Source: an uncultured Clostridia bacterium (GTDB lineage Bacteria; Bacillota; Clostridia; UBA1381). Taken from it: a stretch of 21,976 nt of DNA. Location of the stretch: the NCBI GenBank assembly GCA_934476675.1, contig CAKSOE010000043.1, positions 1-21,976 on the forward strand. Direction: 5' to 3'. Of this stretch, positions 5,884 through 15,400 are shown piece after piece (the first letter of the stretch is position 1; every line of letters begins with the position of its first letter). The position numbers and the translations under genes are program-made. The notes beneath the pieces are model-generated. The model did not search any database, was not told the DNA's origin, and was given only the letters and a program-made list of their open reading frames with translations.

Positions 5884-8800
5884 TTATTTCATTATATCCG
5901 CAAATCTTACGAATACCGCCGCCGCTTCGGCACGGGTCGTATTATCGAGCGGATTTAACGTTGAATCGGATTTACCTATGATAAGTCCGGTTCCGGCGGT
6001 GTACTGCATCGCAGTAATCGCATATTCGGAAATATCTCCGAAATCGTCATAGGAGAGAATATTCGTATTATCTCCCGCCGATGTGTCAAGGTTTTTGTAT
6101 TTAGCGTATCTGTAAAGGATTGCTGCCATCTGCTCACGCGTAATGTTTACATCGGGAGCAAATTCCGTATCGGACATACCCATTACAATACCGTTTGCGC
6201 TTGCCCATGCAACCGCATTTCTGTAATATGCGTCTTCCGGAACATCCGCAAATACATTTTCACCCTCATTCTTTTCGCCGTCAATTCTATGGAGAATTGT
6301 AACAAACATCGCTCTTGTAAGCGCAGTCTGCGGCTCAAATTCCGTATCGGACGTACCGAGCATGAATTTGTTTTCATATGCGTTCTTAACATACGGATAG
6401 AACCAATCGGATTCGATTACGTCTATAAACGGCAAATCCGATTTTTCGGCAAAAATAACCTTTACTTCGGTATCCTGTGTGACCGACGGTATGGTATAAA
6501 TTTCTTTTCTTCCGACTGACACGCCGTTAATCAGCATATCCGCAACGGTATATCCGTCCTCCGGCGCTGCCGTAACGGTCACGCTGTTGCCGCTTGTTAC
6601 GGTTGTCTGCGACAGGTTAACCGTTCCGTGTTCCGTCGGAATTACGGTAACATTATACTTGCGTACAGTGCCGCCTCCGCCGCCTGTGTTACTCTTTCCG
6701 CTGTCCGAACGCTTAAACTCTGCAATCGCCTGTTCAAGCGCTGTTACGCCCTTTGTGAAGTCCTCATCCGTTGCCTGCGGATTGTTAAGAAGCATTTCCG
6801 CCTCCTTGATTGCCGAATTGAGATTGTTCACCTTGCTTTCGGGAGCGTCCGGAGTATTCGCAAGAACGTTGCGTGCTTCGTTTATTTTGTCTGCCAAATC
6901 GGATTTTGAGTTATTGCTTATATTGACTACGGCATAATCCGAAAGTCCGTCCGTACGCGTACCGCCTGCGGTTGTAACGTTTGCCGTTGTCAGCTTTGCC
7001 CTGACAGCCGTTTCGCCCGGCATAAGCGCCGCAATGCTGCCGTCCTTTAACTCTATGCGGTTCTTGTCATACATTGCGCTCCAGTCTATCAGATCGCCGT
7101 CCACTGCAAATTTTCTGCCGCCGCTTGTCACCATGACGCTAAGCTGTGCCGTCTGACCGTTTTTAAGATTTATATGCTTAACTCCGTTTTGGTCGGGCGT
7201 TATCTCTTTTCCGTCAAGGTAAAGTTCAAGCGCGTCAAACGAAAATCCGTCGGCTCTTATTGCATAAACTGTTATTTCGGAAATGTTTCCGGCTTTATCC
7301 TCGGCTGTAATAAGGTGCTGTCTGAACACTTCGTCCTCGCCCAGGGTCTGCTCTATCTTAAAGCTTCCCCCCTGCGCAATTGTTACACCCTCTGTCGATG
7401 CGTCGATTTTGTTTCCGTCAAGCGTCAGAATTGCCGATTGTTCGGTTATTCCCTCAATTACGTACTTGCCGTCAGCGTCTGCCGTAATTGTATTTGCACC
7501 GAAAATCACGGTTATGTCGTCTGTACCCATTTTTCTGTCAACGCTTTTCTGCGCAAGCGACAGTATCGGCGCCGACGTATCTACCGTAAAGCCCAGCTGT
7601 GCATTTTCTACGCCTGTTTCGCTGCCCTTTATATGGTCTTTTTTATCGGTATATGCCGTAAAATCAACCACATAATCTCCGTCCTCAAGATCGTCCAAGA
7701 CAAATTTCCAATTCTTTCTGAAATATGTCGACTTATCTTTCGGGTCGGGATCAACGCCGAATGCGTAAACCTTGCCGCCGTTTAAGTCAAGCTCCATAAA
7801 CACATCGTTCTCAAATGTGTATTCGATGACAACATCTTTTACGTTTGTGTTTATTTCCTCGCCGGAGGTATTGAAATTGACCTTTACATCGGTAAGACGC
7901 GGAAGATCAGCCGCCGGCATCAAAAGCGTATTCGATGAAACAATGTCCGATCCGTAGTAATAATGCGTCTTGTATTCTTCGCCCGATTTTTTGTATTCCT
8001 CACGCAAGGTTTTTATGTTTACATGATAGTTTTTGCCTTCTTCAAGTGCCGCTTCCTTACCGAACACAAAATTCGCGCCCTTTTCAAACTGACCGATGTT
8101 GTTTTCCAGCGCCGTGCCGTCCTCCGCAACGATTTCCGCAAGATAATGCGTATAATCCGCGTCGGCAGGATCCGTAACCTTTACGAAAATCTCTCCGTTG
8201 CCGCCGTATGCGATTTTTACTCCGTCAACCTTTTTCGGCAGATTAGAATTTACAAAGTCAATCGGCGCACCGCTGATTGCAAGGCTTATTCCGTCCATGG
8301 TTGAAAGGGTTGTGACCGCATAGTATTTGCCGCTCGGAAGTGAGTCGGGCAGGGTTACGGTTTCGCTGTGATTTCCAGAAGTGAGAACCGTATTCTCTTT
8401 ATGCAGAATATTTGTTCCCAGAACATCTCCGTTATTTTTGCTTGTTTTTATCTTGCTTAAAATATCCTTATCTTCCGTAAGATAAACGTCAATCGTACCT
8501 TTTTCGCCGGATTTCGCGCCCTTTATGCTCCATGCAGCGGTTACGTTTGTTGTTTTTGTCTGCGCGTCGGTTGCTCCGAGAGATATTGTGCAGCTGTCGC
8601 CAAGCTCCGCTATATCGTCAACCCCATTCATTCTGAACGAAGAAATTTCTATATTATCCGTTGCATAGCTAACAGTCCATTCTCCGTCCTTAATTTTGGC
8701 CGCATCGGTCACGGTAACATAAATGAAGTTTCCGTCCTCACGGCTCTGCAAGAGCATATTCTCTTTGCCGCCGGCGGTGTCTGTAATTGTTTCCACTCTG

Positions 8801-11800
8801 TCGCCGTCGGGATTTATGAGAGTAATTTCTCCCGCTTTCGGCGTTCCCGAACCGGTGTACGGAATCTCAAACAGGAGCGCATTCTGCCCATCTGCGCCGC
8901 TTACCTTAACCTTAGCTTCCTTAGCCGCTCCGTTGGATGCCCCCGCAAGCTTAACTACCGGCAATTCATGTACGTTCGTTCCGTAATATCCCACAACATC
9001 ATCGGCGCTTGCGATTGCAGCCATACCTGCCGCATCAAGTCCGTCACGTGCCGGAGGACTTAAATTAACATTCTTACCGAACGATACCTTTTCGCCCCAG
9101 TAGTATATTACTCCGAAACGTATACCTATAATCTTAATATTTGCGCCGATAAATTCATGCGAAACTGCCGCTTCAACTCCGGCAAGCTCCTTGCCGCCGA
9201 CAAGCGGAACGCTGTCGGGTATGCAGATACTTGCAAATATGTAACCGTAGAAGTAATCATCGGCAATTGTTACTGTAATTCCGCCTTTTATAAGTCCGTC
9301 AATAATGCTTACGTTTCCATAAAGACCCAACTCCCACGGTTCAATCCACCGTGCATTTATGCCGGCTTTCATATCCATAAGCTTATCAAGACCCTTTGCT
9401 TTAAGCTTCATATCACCCGTAAGCGACATTCCTTCAAGGCTTACTTTGGCGTTGAAATCACCCGTCAGCACACCGATTGCTTCAAGGCGTGTAAACAGAA
9501 GAATCGTTATCGGCGGCAGCTTATCAAATTCGCCGCCTATCGTATCGGCAAGCCCGTTTATTCCGCCGCCCAGACCTGCCATAAACAGTACCGGAGGCGC
9601 AAGCGGGATTTTCAGTCCGTCACGTATATAAAATTCGATTTTATCGGGAACTATAACGTCCTTATTCTTTACGTTAACCTGCTTGAATGCCAGAACACCC
9701 TCACATTCAATAACCTTGATATTTAAGCCTGCATTTATTTCGTATTCGTTTTCGATTGTGTTGATTTTAACGCTTGCGTAAATTCCGGGAGAGTTTGAAA
9801 CAAGCGAACCCAGAACGTCTTTCGGCAGTGCAAGCGAGAAGTTTGCATTAATGCCTATAAAGCCTGTGTCGCTAACCTTTACGTATCCGTCCTCAACATC
9901 TCCCTTTTCGCCGAACAGTACGTTATCAACAGCTGCCGAAAGCTGTCCCTCTGAAAGCTTTGTATCTTTTTTGATTCTGTCTCCGGTGGAGGTTTTCTTG
10001 GGATTTTCGTCAAACAGACTTGTCATATCTCCAGAAATATCCTCCTGATCGGCTGTAAGGCTTTCGTCAAAGAGATTGTTAAGCTCCTCCGAAATATCCT
10101 CCTGATCCGCTGTGAGGTCGGGGTTTTGTTTCTTTTGTTTAGCCTTAATGGGTATGCTTATGCTTCCGCCGAAGCCTATTCCGTATGTAACCATACCGTC
10201 CGAGTCGTCATACCACTGCGAGCTTAAAACGCCGTATTTCAGATCAACCGCAAAGCCGCCGAGCGACTGTATCATGGTTGCCGCACCGTCAAGCGATAAA
10301 TTAAGCGAATTGATTGTTACGGTTTTGCCCAAAGTCTTTGACAAACGCTCCGTATCAAGAGTATACGCAATGCCCTTTGCTGCGGAAATGCTCCATTTGC
10401 TGCGCCATACGTTTATTGAGTTTATAACCTTTAAAAGACCGTCGCCCTCAATTTTGTAATTTCCGCCGCTTTTATAGATTTTGAGCGGTTTTTCTCCCTC
10501 ATAGGAGAGCATATTGTTTATTATAATGTCTCCCGAGGAATACTCCGCCTGCCAGAAAAGCTCGCCCGTTTTTGCGTCCTTCATCTCACGGAGATTTGCA
10601 CGCACGGTCACAAGAATTTCATGCTCTTTTATTGCGTCTTTCTTTTCGCCGAAGTTGTATTTTATGCTCTTTCCGTTAAGTTTGCCCTTTGCCGAGCTCT
10701 GACCTCTGTAAAAGCTTAAAAACTCACTTTCGTTTCTGAATGTGAACACATCATAATCCGTGTCGCCGTCCGTAGAGCGGACAAGCGCCGCCATGCCGTA
10801 GGAACGCAGCTGATACTTTTTATCCGCCGATACCTGGAGCTTTGTGCTGCTGGTAAGCGATGTACAGTTTAAATTATCCTGCAAACGGCTGTCGTTGATT
10901 TCAAACACGATTTCGTAATTACCGACATACAGTGTTTCGTCTGTGGTAAATGTAAGGGTTTCACCGGATTCATCAAGAAAAGTAATATCTTTCTTGTCAA
11001 TCGTCACGGTATGAGGGCTTGTTTCGTGTTTAAGCTTTAATTCAACCGCGGCATCGTTTGCCAGAATTGCTTCGAGCGGTTTCATTTTACCCGAAATCGT
11101 AACAGCCTTTTCACCCTCCGTATAAACTATTTTGGGGTTTATTTTATTCAGCTGAACCTCCGACACTTCGCCCGTTGACGGAAGAATTATGCTTCTCTGC
11201 GCAGCGGTTTCAATATCCTGCTGCGTACCGTCAGAAAGCGTTTTTACACCTGTTACCGAGGCATAAATCGTGCCTGCACACAAATCCGACTGCGGCAGCG
11301 CCTGCAAAACGTACTGCAAGGTTTTTACTTCCTTGCCGAGAGTTACGTACTTAACCTGCTCGTCACCCTCAAGCACCTTGAACTGCTTGTCGTCATAGGT
11401 GAGGTTAAGCATTACATTGCCAAGCTCTGCGGCATTGTCAACTGTGTTGTCAATTTCAACTGTAACATTGATTTTACCGTCATTTTTATAGGATTTTTTA
11501 TCCTCCGACAGCTCAACGCGGTCGGTTGTGATATTTATTCCCATTGCTTCTCCGGTGCTGTTCGAGAAATTGCCTACACCGTAGAGCAGTTCGCCCGTAA
11601 AGCTTTCGCCGCTTTTTAAGGCGTGATTTTCCCAATACATCGCCGCCGCACTGTCCGGCTCACGATAATCGTTTGAGTAGTTTGAAAAATCACAGTAAAC
11701 ATCGGGAGTATAGCTGTAACGTGTATTGGCAAGGTTTGCCCAGTGACCCACGATAACCTTATTCGGCTTAACTCCGCCGTTCCAGCCATACGCCTGCATG

Positions 11801-12471
11801 AGGATATATGAAAGACGTGTCGGGTTTGTGACCGAATCCACACTTCTTATCTGCTGCGGAACTGTATCTCCCGAAAACTCCGTTTCGGTAAAGGTCGGCT
11901 GTATGTTTTTGTCTATCACAAAATACGGCGCGTCAATTCTGTTGCCGAGAGCCGTATCGAGAAGAAGTCTCACGCTCACGTTTTCGTCCTTGCCGCTGTT
12001 GTTCTCCACCTTGAACGAAAAACCTACGTTTCCGGCGGTGTTGCTTTCATTGTTATGGTCGAGCGCCGCCGTAAGAGTTACGGTTATATCCTTAATCGTC
12101 CACGGAATTTCGATCAGTCTGCCTTCCTCTTTGACTTCAACCGTTCCCATGGACGATTTTATTCCGAAAAACTCATAATTCTGTCCGAAAACATAATCTT
12201 TATCGCCTATTCTCACCGTAATAAACGATGTTCCGTTACTGTGTTCTTTATCCTCGGCATATAAAAGAGGAATGTTATTGTCAAGAACCTTTTGAGGATT
12301 TCCCTCGGCGGTTTCTACTGCGAAACCGCCCGTTTTCTTGTTAAAGGTGAAATTAAGATATTCGTTCGATATTCTGTACTCGTTTTCGTCTGCAAGCACA
12401 GCAGCCGGAAATACCGAAACAAGAACAGCTATCGTCAGCAGGTATGCTGTAATTCTTTTTATTATGTTCAT
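5884..12471 (-). CDS. Giant secreted S-layer-homology (SLH) domain protein
   Basis: 2195 residues. A signal peptide (KR at 5-6, hydrophobic 7-26, likely cut after VLA at 27) precedes an unrecognised domain (about 28-310, rich in Asn, Tyr and aromatic strands). Strand-rich Ig-like segments follow. A glycine-rich amphipathic beta region (about 735-1130) is interrupted by an acidic linker with a tandem repeat (786-823). Further Ig-like modules follow, one beginning VDTSAP at about 1631. Near the end come a helical FIVAR-like module (about 1858-1918), a Gly-rich spacer, an InlB B-repeat-like module (about 1938-2010) and three SLH domains (about 2014-2067, 2071-2125, 2141-2195). The SLH motifs read LTRAM, ITREQ and TTRAE; such domains bind pyruvylated secondary cell-wall polymer. 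No catalytic motif was recognised. AAAGGGGG lies 11 nt before the ATG and overlaps the stop of the upstream gene, 17 bp away, so the two are co-transcribed and probably translationally linked. An adhesin or S-layer-like scaffold is the likeliest role. Confidence 0.92.
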   Translation of the reverse strand: MNIIKRITAYLLTIAVLVSVFPAAVLADENEYRISNEYLNFTFNKKTGGFAVETAEGNPQKVLDNNIPLLYAEDKEHSNGTSFITVRIGDKDYVFGQNYEFFGIKSSMGTVEVKEEGRLIEIPWTIKDITVTLTAALDHNNESNTAGNVGFSFKVENNSGKDENVSVRLLLDTALGNRIDAPYFVIDKNIQPTFTETEFSGDTVPQQIRSVDSVTNPTRLSYILMQAYGWNGGVKPNKVIVGHWANLANTRYSYTPDVYCDFSNYSNDYREPDSAAAMYWENHALKSGESFTGELLYGVGNFSNSTGEAMGINITTDRVELSEDKKSYKNDGKINVTVEIDNTVDNAAELGNVMLNLTYDDKQFKVLEGDEQVKYVTLGKEVKTLQYVLQALPQSDLCAGTIYASVTGVKTLSDGTQQDIETAAQRSIILPSTGEVSEVQLNKINPKIVYTEGEKAVTISGKMKPLEAILANDAAVELKLKHETSPHTVTIDKKDITFLDESGETLTFTTDETLYVGNYEIVFEINDSRLQDNLNCTSLTSSTKLQVSADKKYQLRSYGMAALVRSTDGDTDYDVFTFRNESEFLSFYRGQSSAKGKLNGKSIKYNFGEKKDAIKEHEILVTVRANLREMKDAKTGELFWQAEYSSGDIIINNMLSYEGEKPLKIYKSGGNYKIEGDGLLKVINSINVWRSKWSISAAKGIAYTLDTERLSKTLGKTVTINSLNLSLDGAATMIQSLGGFAVDLKYGVLSSQWYDDSDGMVTYGIGFGGSISIPIKAKQKKQNPDLTADQEDISEELNNLFDESLTADQEDISGDMTSLFDENPKKTSTGDRIKKDTKLSEGQLSAAVDNVLFGEKGDVEDGYVKVSDTGFIGINANFSLALPKDVLGSLVSNSPGIYASVKINTIENEYEINAGLNIKVIECEGVLAFKQVNVKNKDVIVPDKIEFYIRDGLKIPLAPPVLFMAGLGGGINGLADTIGGEFDKLPPITILLFTRLEAIGVLTGDFNAKVSLEGMSLTGDMKLKAKGLDKLMDMKAGINARWIEPWELGLYGNVSIIDGLIKGGITVTIADDYFYGYIFASICIPDSVPLVGGKELAGVEAAVSHEFIGANIKIIGIRFGVIYYWGEKVSFGKNVNLSPPARDGLDAAGMAAIASADDVVGYYGTNVHELPVVKLAGASNGAAKEAKVKVSGADGQNALLFEIPYTGSGTPKAGEITLINPDGDRVETITDTAGGKENMLLQSREDGNFIYVTVTDAAKIKDGEWTVSYATDNIEISSFRMNGVDDIAELGDSCTISLGATDAQTKTTNVTAAWSIKGAKSGEKGTIDVYLTEDKDILSKIKTSKNNGDVLGTNILHKENTVLTSGNHSETVTLPDSLPSGKYYAVTTLSTMDGISLAISGAPIDFVNSNLPKKVDGVKIAYGGNGEIFVKVTDPADADYTHYLAEIVAEDGTALENNIGQFEKGANFVFGKEAALEEGKNYHVNIKTLREEYKKSGEEYKTHYYYGSDIVSSNTLLMPAADLPRLTDVKVNFNTSGEEINTNVKDVVIEYTFENDVFMELDLNGGKVYAFGVDPDPKDKSTYFRKNWKFVLDDLEDGDYVVDFTAYTDKKDHIKGSETGVENAQLGFTVDTSAPILSLAQKSVDRKMGTDDITVIFGANTITADADGKYVIEGITEQSAILTLDGNKIDASTEGVTIAQGGSFKIEQTLGEDEVFRQHLITAEDKAGNISEITVYAIRADGFSFDALELYLDGKEITPDQNGVKHINLKNGQTAQLSVMVTSGGRKFAVDGDLIDWSAMYDKNRIELKDGSIAALMPGETAVRAKLTTANVTTAGGTRTDGLSDYAVVNISNNSKSDLADKINEARNVLANTPDAPESKVNNLNSAIKEAEMLLNNPQATDEDFTKGVTALEQAIAEFKRSDSGKSNTGGGGGTVRKYNVTVIPTEHGTVNLSQTTVTSGNSVTVTAAPEDGYTVADMLINGVSVGRKEIYTIPSVTQDTEVKVIFAEKSDLPFIDVIESDWFYPYVKNAYENKFMLGTSDTEFEPQTALTRAMFVTILHRIDGEKNEGENVFADVPEDAYYRNAVAWASANGIVMGMSDTEFAPDVNITREQMAAILYRYAKYKNLDTSAGDNTNILSYDDFGDISEYAITAMQYTAGTGLIIGKSDSTLNPLDNTTRAEAAAVFVRFADIMK
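10003..10116 (-). repeat. Tandem 57-bp repeat encoding a 19-residue acidic motif
   Basis: Two back-to-back copies encode residues 786-804 and 805-823 of the SLH protein. Both read LTADQEDIS, four or five variable residues, then LFDE. At DNA level the GAAATATCCTCCTGATC core recurs 57 bp apart, so the duplication is fairly recent. It sits in a lysine/asparagine-rich linker inside the beta-rich region. Confidence 0.9.
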
Positions 12472-12488
12472 TATTTTTCATTCCCCCT

Positions 12489-15400
12489 TTAATTGCACAA
12501 ATAAACGCAAAGTGTGAAGTAGTCGCGTTTGTCGGTCTGAACGTAGAACGTGTACCAGCCCTCCGAAAGCCCGGTCACTTCAAAGTCTCCGTCAGAATTG
12601 CGTGATACAAGCGTACCGTCCTTTTTCATCTGTCCCATTGTCTTTACGCCTTTCCGGTATCTTGCATATGCTGTTCCGGCAAAGTTTTTGAGCGAAATTT
12701 TCACGCTGTCGCCGTAAGCTTCGCTTCTTCCGGCAAAATCGGGCAGATTTCCGTTTACAAGGGCAACCGTATCATACATTCCGACAAGTCTTATCGTTCG
12801 TTTTGCCTCGGTTATGTTATGCGCTTTGTCCGACACCTGATAGGTAATGGTGTATGGCGAGCCCGAATCAAACTTATTGCTGTTCAGATTATTCGGATTA
12901 AATCCGCCCCAGTCAACTACCTTTACGCTCTCCGTAAGGTCTGTTTTTACGCCGCCGAAAATGTCATACGCTTCATATGCCTTGTATTTTCCGCCGTTTA
13001 CGTACTCTAACATACTTCTGTCATAATCGGTATTCATTTCGGGATTTTCATAGAATACCATTTCGCTCGTACCCAAAAGGTCTATTGTCGGTGCGGCTTT
13101 ATCTATAACCTCAATATCCACGCCGTAGCTTGCGGTAAGATTGTTTCTCTTTTCGGGATTGAATATGAAAAGTCCGTTTTGGTCATAGTTCTTTTCTTTG
13201 ACCTTACCGTAGTCATCGCTGCTGCCTACAAGGCGCGTATCATCGTCTGTTGTAACCGTTACCGTTACGTCTTTATTGGTTACATTGTATTTATCCGACG
13301 CAACAACATATCCTGCCGAACCCTCTTTCGGAGTTATTGTTTCGCTGAAATTCCTTGTGATCCAGTCTGTGCCGTCATATTCGTCATAATCATAGCTCCA
13401 GCTTACGCTCTTGATTACCGGCGCTTTAAGGTCTATACCGTCAATCGTAATCGAAAGATATGACGACATTCCCTCTTTATCGTGAACCTTGAATGTGTAG
13501 TTTCCGTTCTGATAGAACACAAAGCTGTTTTTGCTGCCTTTTTCGTCCGCAACCGCTTTTGTTATTCCGCCGTAGGTTACGAATATCTCTGATTCTTTAC
13601 GCTGCTTTGACAGCTCGCTTGCAAGATCCTCAACCTTATTGAACGTAACCGCCGCCACAGACGGTTCGGTTGTATTGTCTATTACAGGTTCAAGTCTCGG
13701 CGGAGTTTTATCTATATTTCCTACCGCCACAATAAGCGGATTGTCTGCGTTTGAGTTACCGTAGTCGTCCTCAAAGCAAACTCCGACCGTTCCCGATTTT
13801 GTAAAGGTTATAACCGAAGTGGTGTAGTTTACGCTGTAATCCGCTTCGGTAAGCGGTGCGACGGGTTCAATCGTCGTAATACGCACATTCGGTTTTGAGA
13901 ACGAAAGCGTTGCCGTTACCGGACGCGAGGTAAGCTCCTTTGTGCTGTAACTAACCTCTGCTTCGGGAAGCGCCATGTTAATATTGCTTATATTAAAGCT
14001 CTTTACCGTTTTATTGCCTACCTTATCATACAGCGCTGCGCTGTATGTGCCGTTTTTGCTTATTTCGCCCTTGTATTTACCGTCCTCAAGCTTAGTGAGA
14101 GCTGTTTCTCTGCCGCCGCCCGTAAGCTTAACCGTTCCGACTCCGCTTTTTGCGTCCGACACTTCGATTGTCACCTCGACGGGTTTATTTGTTTTTGACG
14201 TTGTCGAAAGCGCATAGCTTAACTCACCCGGTTCAATATCAAAGTTTTCCAAAAGTACCGGAACTGATTTTGTATATCCGTATTTGTCCTTTAACTTAAA
14301 CGTAAACGAATTTTGATAATTGTTAAGCGGTTTTTCGGCCAAAGCTTCTCCGTCCGCTCCGCTGCAATTTGTCACATACAAGCCTCTTTCATCTGCGCGG
14401 CCTGCTTTTTCGATTACCGCCTTTGCATTTTTATAGTATGTGTTTTCAATATCCGTTATTTCCTCCCAATTGCCGTCTGAGTTTTGATAATAATATTTTA
14501 CATTGTAATCCTCGCCCTCCGTAATCGGCATTTTGTAGATTACATCATACGTGGATATACCGCTTTCATTACGTGCGATAAACGCATATCCCTCACCGCC
14601 GAGACTGTTAACAAACGCTCCTGCTCTGTCAAGCCTGTATGCGTCCGTAAAGGTGAGCTTTAATGTCTTTACTCCGTACATATCACTGTCGCCGTAATAT
14701 TCGGCTTTTACGGGAATTGTACCGTATATCGGTACTGACGAGCCTGTTTCTTCGTCATAATCATAATCTATAAGGCATCTGTGCCCGCTTCCGTCCCACG
14801 ACCAGTATCCGTCCTCCTTTACGGTTTCGTCTGTCAGCGGTACTTTGACTACTTCTTCGTTTCCGTTTTCGTCCATATATGTAAGCACAATTATTTCGGT
14901 TATTCCCGATTCCTTATCCTGTGCGGTCAGGGTAAATTCAACATTGCCCGGCGTAGGGTGAGTTACCCAATCTTTATAGGTATAACCGTCCTGCGTAACA
15001 TCTTCATATGTGTATACTTCGGGATTTGACGACCACGTTACGGTAGGGGCGGTATTGTCTATTCCGCCGATCACCGTTGTCTTTTCGCTTACTTCATCGG
15101 GGTTTGACGTGTCTGCGTCTTTATTGAACGCCTTAACCGTTACTGCACGCTCGGTTACGTTTGCCGGAATATACTTATCCTCTTCCATAATCTGCGATAC
15201 ACCGTATACAAGCTTTTTATATCCCTGAATCTTCTTCTCACCATAATCCGAACCGCCGGGTCCGTCCGGCGCCACAGACGGAACAGGTGCATTATCCTTA
15301 TAAACAGCCTCCGACCTGTTTGCGTCAAATGAAAGTCCGTTTGTATGTTCGCCGTCAAGTTCCTCAATAGGCAATAACAGCGTATCCGACGCGTCCGTCG

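Noticed and set aside
7174..7785. Plus-strand open frame of 203 codons within the SLH gene
   Set aside because: It lies fully antisense to a well-supported gene, has cysteine- and arginine-rich noise-like composition and no ribosome site. The frames at 9157-9726 and 17664-18269 are the same kind of shadow.
12479..12481. ATG between the ribosome site and start of the SLH gene
   Set aside because: It is out of frame with the SLH gene and only 1 nt from the ribosome site. The ATG at 12469-12471 opens a clear signal peptide.
12489..12600. C-terminal sorting signal (LPxTG) in the Ig-array protein
   Set aside because: The last residues contain no LPxTG-like motif, hydrophobic segment or basic tail, so sortase anchoring is not supported.
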